A DNA stretch of 38,918 nucleotides, taken from positions 1-38,918 of the forward strand of contig DROW01000034.1 in assembly GCA_011388675.1 (NCBI GenBank), given 5' to 3'. Below are positions 31,593 to 38,918 of this stretch, piece after piece. Under the pieces are notes generated by a model. The model was not told the origin of the DNA and ran no database searches. It saw only the letters and a program-made list of their open reading frames with translations. Numbering within the stretch: the first letter of the stretch is position 1; the number at the start of each line of letters is the position of its first letter. Made by a program: the position numbers and the translations under genes. Origin of the DNA: Chloroflexota bacterium. Lineage in GTDB: Bacteria > Chloroflexota > Anaerolineae > B4-G1 > DUEL01.

Positions 31593-33671
31593 CTACCACG
31601 TACCGCCATAGATGATGGCGTCCATCCTCTCTTTGTCCACCGGCGCGTAGTGGTGGAACTCCATCGTAAAGGTTCCCCGGCCCTGCGTGAGGGACCGGAT
31701 GTCGGTCGCGTAACCGAACATCTTCGCCAGGGGGACCTGCGCCCGGATCGCCTGGATCCCATCGGGCCGCGCGGTGACCGAAATGATGCTGGCCCCCCTC
31801 GCGTTCAGGTCGCCGATCACCTCGCCGGTGAAGGCCTCCGGGACCACCGCCTCCAGGTCCATCACCGGCTCTAGCAACACCGGCTCGGCCCGCTCGACCG
31901 CCTCCCGGAAGGCCATCGAGCCCGCGACCTTGAAGGCCGCCTCGGTGGAGACCTCCTCGCGCCACTCCCCGTCGAGGAGCACCACCTTCACGTCCACCAG
32001 CGGATAACCGGCCAGGACGCCGCTTTCCATCGCCTCTCGGCAGCCCTCCTCCACCGCCTTCACGAACTCCGGCGGGAGGGCCCTGCCGCGGGTCGCGTCC
32101 TCGAAGCGGAACCCCTCTCCGCTGGGCATCGGCTCCACCGCCAGGCGGACCCGCGCGTACTGGGGGTTCCCCCCCATCGGCCGGTCGAAGACCACCTCCG
32201 CCTCCGCCCGCGCCGCCACCGTCTCCCGATAGGCGACGCGGGGACGGCTGACCCGCCCTTCCACGTGGAACTCCCGCACCAGCCGATCCACCAGGATCTC
32301 CAGGTGGAGTTCCCCCATCCCCGAGAGCAGGGTCTGACCGGTGTTCTCGTCCACGCGGACCACGAAGGTCGGGTCCTCCTCCGCCAGCCGCCGCAGCGCC
32401 TCATCCATCCGGTCCTGGTCCGCCGCCGTCTTCGGCTCGATGGCGACGAAGATGACCGGCTCCGGGAAGGTGATCGGCTCCAGGATGATCGGCGCGCTGG
32501 GTGTACAGAGCGTGTCCCCGGTGAAGGTATGCTTCAGGCCCACCACCGCCCCGATGTCCCCGGCGGTCAACTCCTTGACCTCCTCCCGGTCCCGGGCGAA
32601 CATGCGCAGGAGTTTCTGGATCCGCTCCTTGCGCTTCTTGCCCGGATTGTAGACGGTCGAACCGACCTTGAGTTTGCCGGAGTAGATCCGGATGTAGACC
32701 AGCCGGCCCACGTAGGGGTCGCTGGCGACCTTGAAGGCCAGCGCTGCCAGCGGCGCGTCCACATCCGCCGGACGGGTCTCCGTCTTGCCGGTGTAGGGGT
32801 TCTCCCCTTCCACCGGCGGGATGTCCAGCGGCGACGGCAGGTAATCCACGATGGCGTCGAGCAGGGGCTGAACCCCTTTGTTGCGCAACGCCGATCCGCA
32901 CAGGACAGGGGTCAGTTCCCCTCGCAGCGTCGCCGCCCGCAGCGCCCGCCGCAGGTCGGCCGGTGGGATCTCCTCCCCTTCCAGGTAGCGGACGGTCAGT
33001 TCCTCGTCCGTCTCCACGATCTGCTCCACCGTCCGCTCCCGGACCTCCAGGACCTGCTCCATCAGTTCGTCGGGGATGGGCTCGATCTGGGGGAGTTTCC
33101 CCAGTTCGTCCACCCACACCACCGCGTGCATCTCCAGCAGGTCCACCACGCCGCGGAAGGAGGACTCCCGTCCGATGGGCCACTGGAGCATCACCGGGTT
33201 AGCGCCCAGCCGCTCGCGGATGGTCCCCACCGCGTGGGCGTAATCGGCGCCCAGTTTATCCATTTTGTTAATGAACGCGATCAACGGCACACCGAACGAC
33301 CGGGCCTGTCGCCAGACCGTCTCCGATTGCGGCTCGACCCCGGCCACGGCGTCGAAAACCACGACCCCGCCGTCGAGGACGCGCAGGCTGCGCTGCACCT
33401 CGGCGGTGAAGTCGATGTGCCCCGGCGTATCGACGATGTTAATCTGATGGTCCCGCCAGAAGCAGGTCACCGCCGCCGCGGTGATGGTGATCCCCCGCTC
33501 CTTCTCCTGGACCATCCAGTCGGTGACGGTCGTTCCCTCGTCGACCGTCCCCATCCGATGGGTTCTTCCCGTGTAAAAGAGCACCCGCTCGGTGGTGGTC
33601 GTCTTTCCGGCGTCGATGTGGGCGATGATGCCGATATTCCGAACTCGTTCCAGAGGCCACGACCCGGCCAT
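31593..33671 (-). CDS. fusA: Elongation factor G
   Basis: [62 protein letters not shown]. Confidence 0.98.
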   Translation of the reverse strand: MAGSWPLERVRNIGIIAHIDAGKTTTTERVLFYTGRTHRMGTVDEGTTVTDWMVQEKERGITITAAAVTCFWRDHQINIVDTPGHIDFTAEVQRSLRVLDGGVVVFDAVAGVEPQSETVWRQARSFGVPLIAFINKMDKLGADYAHAVGTIRERLGANPVMLQWPIGRESSFRGVVDLLEMHAVVWVDELGKLPQIEPIPDELMEQVLEVRERTVEQIVETDEELTVRYLEGEEIPPADLRRALRAATLRGELTPVLCGSALRNKGVQPLLDAIVDYLPSPLDIPPVEGENPYTGKTETRPADVDAPLAALAFKVASDPYVGRLVYIRIYSGKLKVGSTVYNPGKKRKERIQKLLRMFARDREEVKELTAGDIGAVVGLKHTFTGDTLCTPSAPIILEPITFPEPVIFVAIEPKTAADQDRMDEALRRLAEEDPTFVVRVDENTGQTLLSGMGELHLEILVDRLVREFHVEGRVSRPRVAYRETVAARAEAEVVFDRPMGGNPQYARVRLAVEPMPSGEGFRFEDATRGRALPPEFVKAVEEGCREAMESGVLAGYPLVDVKVVLLDGEWREEVSTEAAFKVAGSMAFREAVERAEPVLLEPVMDLEAVVPEAFTGEVIGDLNARGASIISVTARPDGIQAIRAQVPLAKMFGYATDIRSLTQGRGTFTMEFHHYAPVDKERMDAIIYGGTW

Positions 33672-33705
33672 CGTCTCACGTCCTCCCGGGCCGAGCCCCC
33701 GACGC

Positions 33706-34176
33706 CTACCACCGGTAGTGGGCGAACGCCCGGTTGGCTTCCGCCATCCTGTGCGTGTCTTCCCGCTTCTTGATGGCCGCGCCCGTCTTGTTGGCCGCGT
33801 CGATCAACTCGGCGGCCAGTTTCTCGGCCATCGACTTGCCCGGCCGCTGCCGGGCGGCGGCGATGATCCAGCGCATCGCCAGGCTGATCTGGCGGTGGGG
33901 CGGGACCTCCACCGGAACCTGATAGGTGGCGCCCCCCACCCGCCTCGGCTTGACCTCCAGCACGGGGGAGACGTTCCGAATGGCCTGCTCGAAGACCTCC
34001 AGCGCCGGCCGCTTGGTCCGCTCCTCGATCAGATCCATCGCGTTGTAAACGATCCGGGTCGCCAGGCTCTTCTTGCCGTCCTTCATCACCTTGTTGATGA
34101 AGCGGGCGACCAACTCGCTGTTGTACCGGATGTCCGGTTCGACCTTACGCCTGGGTGGACGGTATCGTCTCGGCAT
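33706..34176 (-). CDS. rpsG: 30S ribosomal protein S7
   Basis: [71 protein letters not shown]. Confidence 0.98.
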   Translation of the reverse strand: MPRRYRPPRRKVEPDIRYNSELVARFINKVMKDGKKSLATRIVYNAMDLIEERTKRPALEVFEQAIRNVSPVLEVKPRRVGGATYQVPVEVPPHRQISLAMRWIIAAARQRPGKSMAEKLAAELIDAANKTGAAIKKREDTHRMAEANRAFAHYRW

Positions 34177-34188
34177 CTCTCTCCACCT

Positions 34189-34608
34189 CTACCTCTTCGG
34201 AGCCTTGGTGCCGTACTTGGACCGCTGTTGCGCCCGGCCCTCAACGCCCGCGGCGTCCAACGCACCCCGGATAATGTGGTACCGAACGCCCGGCAGGTCC
34301 TTCACACGGCCACCGCGCACCAGCACCACCGAGTGCTCCTGCAGGTTGTGCCCCTCGCCCGGGATGTAGGCGGTGACCTCGATCCCGTTGGTCAACCGGA
34401 CACGGGCGATCTTCCGCAGGGCGGAGTTCGGCTTCTTCGGCGTCATCGTTCGCACCTGTGTGCAGACTCCCCGCTTCTGCGGTGCGCCCTTCGGCACCCG
34501 GATCCGTCGCTGCCGGAAGGAGTTGAAGATGTACTGCAGCGCTGGTGCCTTCGACTTCTTCCGCTTCGGCTTTCTCCCTTTACGGACCAACTGGTTGATC
34601 GTCGGCAC
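34189..34608 (-). CDS. rpsL: 30S ribosomal protein S12 (GTG start)
   Basis: [17 protein letters not shown]...[69 protein letters not shown]. Confidence 0.98.
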   Translation of the reverse strand: MPTINQLVRKGRKPKRKKSKAPALQYIFNSFRQRRIRVPKGAPQKRGVCTQVRTMTPKKPNSALRKIARVRLTNGIEVTAYIPGEGHNLQEHSVVLVRGGRVKDLPGVRYHIIRGALDAAGVEGRAQQRSKYGTKAPKR

Positions 34609-34636
34609 GTTACTCCCCCTTCAAATTCAGACAAGA

Positions 34637-34712
34637 AGGCCATCCACCATCCTGATGGCCTCCCTGCGATCGCTTCTGTCAATGTGGATGGCAGGGGATC
34701 TGGCTGCCATCC
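34637..34712 (-). promoter_or_regulatory. Structured 5' leader of the rpsL operon: two hairpins
   Basis: Minus strand GGATGGCAG-ccagatccc-CTGCCATCC (34686-34712) and AGGCCATC-aggatggtg-GATGGCCT (34637-34661). Confidence 0.55.
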
Positions 34713-34729
34713 GTCTCACGCGACCGCGC

Positions 34730-34758
34730 ATTTTACCACAGGATGGAAATTTAGTCAA
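34730..34758 (-). promoter_or_regulatory. Sigma70-like promoter of the rpsL operon, overlapping the rpoB stop codon
   Basis: Minus strand TTGACT - 17 nt - TAAAAT. Confidence 0.75.
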
Positions 34759-37700
34759 ACGGCCCGGCCCGCTTCTCCCCCAGGTCCAGCAGCCCCATCG
34801 CCAGCCGAGGCGGCCGGGGCCGGGTCTCCTCACGGCCGAACCGGATGACCTCGCCGTCGCTGGTGATCGCCTGCACGGAGAGGCCCAGGCTCTGCAGTTC
34901 CTTGACCAGCACCTTGAAGGAGGCCGGGATGCCCGGCTCGCCGATAGGTTCGCCCTTGACGATGGCCTCGTAGGTACGGACCCGCCCCTGGACGTCGTCC
35001 GATTTGACGGTGAGCATCTCCTGCAGGGTGTGGGCCGCGCCGTAGGCCTCCAGCGCCCAAACCTCCATTTCGCCGAACCGCTGACCGCCGAATTGGGCCT
35101 TCCCGCCCAGCGGCTGCTGGGTGACCAGGCTGTAGGGGCCGGTGGAGCGGGCGTGCACTTTGTCTTCGACCATATGGATCAATTTCATCATATGGATCAC
35201 GCCCACCGTGACCGGCTGGTCGAACGGCTCGCCCGTCTTCCCGTCGTAGAGGATGACCTTGCCCAACGTCGGCATCGGCTCGCCGGTCTCCATACTGACC
35301 TCCACGGCCAGCGATTCGACCTCTTCGTCCGCCATCCCTTCCGTATCCCGCCCCATATCCTGGAGCCAGATCCGCAGGCAGGCCAGACGGGCAGCGCGGT
35401 CCGCCTCTACGCGCTCGTCCGCCGGTCGGGTGTCGTCCTCGAACGAGAGCAGTTCGTCGGGATCGTACCCCCGCTCCCGCAGCCACTCCCGGAGGACCAT
35501 CCGCCGGGCATACACCCGATCCCGGGTCAGCCGTTCCACGTCGTACCCCAGATCGCCCAGCCAGGCGACGATGTAAAGGAGCCGGGCCTCCTCGTCGTCG
35601 GTCAGCGTCTCCAGCGGGTACTCCTGTGCCTTCAGCCAGGTCCAGGCTCGCTCGCCGATCTCCTTCCACGCCCGGTCGATCAGCCAGGCGCGGGCCAGTT
35701 CCGCCGCGATCTGATCCTCGTCCGCTCCGTCGAAGACCGGGCTGACGGCCTGAAAGCCCAGGCGGCTGGCAGCCCATCCCAGGTGGGTTTCCAACACCTG
35801 CCCGATGTTCATCCGACCGGGCACGCCCAGCGGGTTAAGGATCAGTTCGATCGGCGTACCGTCCTTCATAAACGGCATATCCTCGATGGGCACCACCTGG
35901 GAGATGACCCCCTTGTTCCCGTGGCGGCCGGCCATCTTGTCCCCTTCCGTGATCTTTCGGATCTGGGCGACGCTCACCCGCACCATCTGCTCCACGCCGG
36001 TAGGCAGGTCGCGGTGCTCGTCCCGGTGGAAGACCTGCACGTCCATCACCTTGCCCCGCTCGCCGTGGGGCATCCGGAGGCTGGTGTCCTTCACCTCCCG
36101 CGCCTTCTCGCCGAAGATGGCCCGCAGCAGTTTCTCCTCGGGGGTCAGTTCCTTCTCTCCCTTGGGGGTGATCTTCCCCACCAGAATGTCGGAGGGCCCC
36201 ACTTCGGCGCCAATGCGGATGATCCCCTCCTCGTCCAGGTCGCGCAGCGCGTCCTCGCCCACGTTGGGGATGTCCCGCGTGATCTCCTCGGGCCCCAATT
36301 TCGTATCCCGCGCCTGGACCTCGTGCTTCTCGATGTGGATGGAGGTGAACTTGTCCTCCCGGATGAGGGCCTCGCTGATCAGAACGGCGTCCTCAAAGTT
36401 GCCGCCCTCCCAGGATAGGAAGGCGACCAGGACGTTCTGCCCCAGCGCCAGTTGGCCGTTACGGATGGAGGAGCCATCCACCAGCGGTTGCCCCTTGCGC
36501 ACCCGCTGTCCTTTGTGGACGATGGGCCACTGGTCGATGCAGGTGGACTGATTGGATCGCTTGAACCGGCGGAGGCGATAGACCCGCTCGTTCCCGTCCT
36601 CTTCCAGGACGACGATGCGGTCGCCGGTGACGCTGATGACCTCCCCATCCTTCTCGGCGACGATCACCTGACCGGAATCCATCGCCGCCGGCTGCTCCAT
36701 CCCCGTAGCCACGATGGGGGCCTCCGGGTTGATCAGCGGGACCGCCTGACGCTGCATGTTGGAGCCCATCAGGGCCCGGTTGGCGTCGTCGTGCTCCAGG
36801 AAGGGGATCAGGGCCGCCGAGACCCCCACGACCTGACAGGGAGCCACATCGATGAAGTCCACCTGATCGGGGGTGGTGAGCAGGAACTCCTCGCCGCGCC
36901 GCGCGGAGACGCGGGGGCGCAGAAGATGCCCCTTCTCGTCCAACGGAGTGGTGCTCTGAGCGATCGTGTACCGTTCGTCCTCGTCGGCGGCCATATAGAC
37001 GATCTCATCCGTCACCCGCGGGACGATGGGCACCTCGTCGGGCAGGCCCAACGCGGCGATCCGCTCCGCCAGTTCCGGCGTGACCTCGGTGCCGGCCTCG
37101 GCCACCACCTCCCCCGTCTCCGGATCGACCACCGGCTCGCGCAGGGTCTCTCCCGTCAACGCCTCAACGGTGGGCTCGACGGATTGGATCACCCGACGGT
37201 AGGGGGTCTCGATGAAGCCGAAGGGATTGATCCGCGCGTAGGTCGCTAACCGGCCGATGAGGCCGATGTTCGGCCCCTCGGGGGTCTCGATGGGGCAGAT
37301 GCGGCCGTAGTGGGAGTGATGGACGTCACGGACCTCAAAGCCGGCCCGCTCTCGCCGCAGGCCACCGGGACCCAGCGCGGAAAGGGTCCGCTTGTGGGTC
37401 AGTTCGGCCAGCGGGTTGGTCTGTTCCATGAACTGGGACAACTGGCTGGAGCCGTAGAACTCGCGCAGCGCGGCGACGACGGGCTGAATGTTGATCAGGT
37501 TCACCGGGCTAAGCGGCTCGTCCTCGCTGCGGAGGGACATCCGCTCCTTGACCACCCGCTCCAACCGGCGCAGCCCCACACGCAGTTTGTTCTGGACCAA
37601 CTCCCCCACCGTCTTGACCCGTCGGTTCCCCAGGTGGTCGATGTCGTCCGCATCCTCGATGCCGTTGTTGATGCGGATCATATGGCGGACCAGTTCCACG

Positions 37701-38677
37701 ATGTCCTGCTTGGTGACGGTCCGGTGCTGCACCGGGATGTCCAGCCCCAACCGACGGTTCAGTTTGTACCGCCCGACTGCCTGCAGGTCGTATCTCCGGT
37801 CGTCGAACAACTGAGAGGTGAGGTACTCAGCGGCGTTCTCCAGCGTGGGAGGGTCGCCGGGCCGCATCCTCCGGTAGAACTCCAGCAACGCCTCTTCGGC
37901 GATCGTGCGCCCCTCCGTGAGGGTCCAATCCGGCTCCTGGCGGATCGTGGTGGCGATCCACTGGAGATCTTGGAGCGTGTCCACGTCGGCGAAGAGGGCT
38001 AGGATCTCTTCGTCGGTTCCCTCTTTCAGCACGTCGGAGCCGATCCCGTCGTCGACGGCGGCCAGTGCGCGGAGGAAGATGGTGATCGGGAGCGTCCGCT
38101 TGCGGTTGAACTTCAGCGTGAGATACCCGGTCTTACGGCTCTCGAACTCCATCCAGACGCCCCGGTCGGGGATCAACTTGGCCATACAGAGCCGGCGGCC
38201 GGTGGCACGATCCTCCTCTACCTCGAAATAGACACCGGGGGAGCGGATCAACTGGCTGACCACCACCCGCTCCGTGCCGTTGATGATGAAGGTACCGTTC
38301 TTGGTCATCAAGGGGAAATCGCCGAGGAAGATCTCGGACTTGACGATCTCCCCCGTCTCCCGATTCTCCAGCGCGACATCCACATACAAAGGAGCGGCGT
38401 AAGTGACGTCCCGCTCCATACATTCCTCTTCCGAATACTTCGGTGCGCCGAAACGGTAACCCAGGTTCAACTGGGCGCTTTCCGGCTTGGAACTCGGGAA
38501 GTGGAGACGCAACGTGCCGGTGTAGCTCTCGATGGGGGTGATTTCCTCAAAGAGTTCCCACAGCCCCTCCGTCTGGAGCCAGCGGAAGGACTCCAACTGG
38601 ACCTCGATCAGCGCTGGCAGGCTGACCGCGGTCGCGATTCGGGCGTAGGATTTGGCTACATCCAATCGGTACTCCAT
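34751..38677 (-). CDS. rpoB: RNA polymerase beta subunit with lineage-specific insertions
   Basis: [87 protein letters not shown]; start [11 protein letters not shown] after GGGGAGGGG. Confidence 0.98.
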   Translation of the reverse strand: MEYRLDVAKSYARIATAVSLPALIEVQLESFRWLQTEGLWELFEEITPIESYTGTLRLHFPSSKPESAQLNLGYRFGAPKYSEEECMERDVTYAAPLYVDVALENRETGEIVKSEIFLGDFPLMTKNGTFIINGTERVVVSQLIRSPGVYFEVEEDRATGRRLCMAKLIPDRGVWMEFESRKTGYLTLKFNRKRTLPITIFLRALAAVDDGIGSDVLKEGTDEEILALFADVDTLQDLQWIATTIRQEPDWTLTEGRTIAEEALLEFYRRMRPGDPPTLENAAEYLTSQLFDDRRYDLQAVGRYKLNRRLGLDIPVQHRTVTKQDIVELVRHMIRINNGIEDADDIDHLGNRRVKTVGELVQNKLRVGLRRLERVVKERMSLRSEDEPLSPVNLINIQPVVAALREFYGSSQLSQFMEQTNPLAELTHKRTLSALGPGGLRRERAGFEVRDVHHSHYGRICPIETPEGPNIGLIGRLATYARINPFGFIETPYRRVIQSVEPTVEALTGETLREPVVDPETGEVVAEAGTEVTPELAERIAALGLPDEVPIVPRVTDEIVYMAADEDERYTIAQSTTPLDEKGHLLRPRVSARRGEEFLLTTPDQVDFIDVAPCQVVGVSAALIPFLEHDDANRALMGSNMQRQAVPLINPEAPIVATGMEQPAAMDSGQVIVAEKDGEVISVTGDRIVVLEEDGNERVYRLRRFKRSNQSTCIDQWPIVHKGQRVRKGQPLVDGSSIRNGQLALGQNVLVAFLSWEGGNFEDAVLISEALIREDKFTSIHIEKHEVQARDTKLGPEEITRDIPNVGEDALRDLDEEGIIRIGAEVGPSDILVGKITPKGEKELTPEEKLLRAIFGEKAREVKDTSLRMPHGERGKVMDVQVFHRDEHRDLPTGVEQMVRVSVAQIRKITEGDKMAGRHGNKGVISQVVPIEDMPFMKDGTPIELILNPLGVPGRMNIGQVLETHLGWAASRLGFQAVSPVFDGADEDQIAAELARAWLIDRAWKEIGERAWTWLKAQEYPLETLTDDEEARLLYIVAWLGDLGYDVERLTRDRVYARRMVLREWLRERGYDPDELLSFEDDTRPADERVEADRAARLACLRIWLQDMGRDTEGMADEEVESLAVEVSMETGEPMPTLGKVILYDGKTGEPFDQPVTVGVIHMMKLIHMVEDKVHARSTGPYSLVTQQPLGGKAQFGGQRFGEMEVWALEAYGAAHTLQEMLTVKSDDVQGRVRTYEAIVKGEPIGEPGIPASFKVLVKELQSLGLSVQAITSDGEVIRFGREETRPRPPRLAMGLLDLGEKRAGPFD

Positions 38678-38737
38678 ACCCCTCCCCTTCGGACAGCAAA
38701 CCACAGAAGCAGAAGACCCTCAAAGATGCAAAAGCAC

Positions 38738-38766
38738 ATTATAACATGAACATCTAAAATCGTCAA
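38738..38766 (-). promoter_or_regulatory. Sigma70-like promoter of rpoB
   Basis: Minus strand TTGACG - 17 nt - TATAAT, ~60 nt upstream of ATG. Confidence 0.78.
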
Positions 38767-38918
38767 AAACGGAGAGTTCTTGCGCCAACCTGAAGGCGAG
38801 GAACGGGGCGAGGTTGCCCGCTGCGGGAGCGACCGCAGGGCATCACCGACCGCGAGGCCGGACGACGGCTGGTGCGGGACGATCGGTACAGCGCTTGCGG
38901 ATTCCCCAGCCCCGACAC

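Noticed and set aside
34189-34608. Extra residues in S12 ([18 protein letters not shown]) as a novel insertion
   Set aside because: A similar S12 indel is familiar from Gram-positive-type S12 proteins; not unusual.
34373-36418. 681-aa plus-strand ORF opposite rpoB
   Set aside because: Antisense shadow; no domain-like composition.
38699-38730. Possible CCACAGAG-family repeat near rpoB start (accacagaagcagaagac)
   Set aside because: Only partial similarity and no opposite arm; insufficient.

Overview
High-GC bacterial chromosomal window, probably Chloroflexota-like (inference from protein sequences and repeat style only). Left ~12 kb, mixed strands: uvrB 3' end; a minus-strand cluster cvpA-mutS2-CPA1 Na+/H+ antiporter-UspA; a MecA-like lipoprotein penicillin-binding protein; an EamA/RarD transporter; rsmG; a diacylglycerol-kinase-like enzyme; a Ca2+/H+ antiporter; and a TVP38/DedA-like membrane protein. 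The remaining ~26 kb is one minus-strand superoperon: rpoB | rpsL-rpsG-fusA-tuf-rpsJ-rplC-D-W-B-rpsS-rplV-rpsC-rplP-rpmC-rpsQ-rplN-X-E-rpsN-H-rplF-R-rpsE-rpmD-rplO-secY-adk-map-rpmJ-rpsM-K-D-rpoA-rplQ-truA-rplM-rpsI. I see no wholly unknown multi-gene system. The signals most worth a second look are: (1) a ~130-aa RpoB insertion built from four degenerate W-L-x3-G-Y-D repeats; (2) EF-Tu with a non-canonical switch I (RGITI replaced); (3) a 195-bp MITE-like element with 21-bp terminal inverted repeats and an exact 9-bp target duplication; (4) rpoC absent after rpoB and infA absent between map and rpmJ; (5) promoters positioned for leaderless transcripts; (6) a structured rpsL leader with mutually exclusive hairpins; (7) several classes of short repeats in intergenic gaps of an otherwise conserved operon, some overlapping ORF ends.
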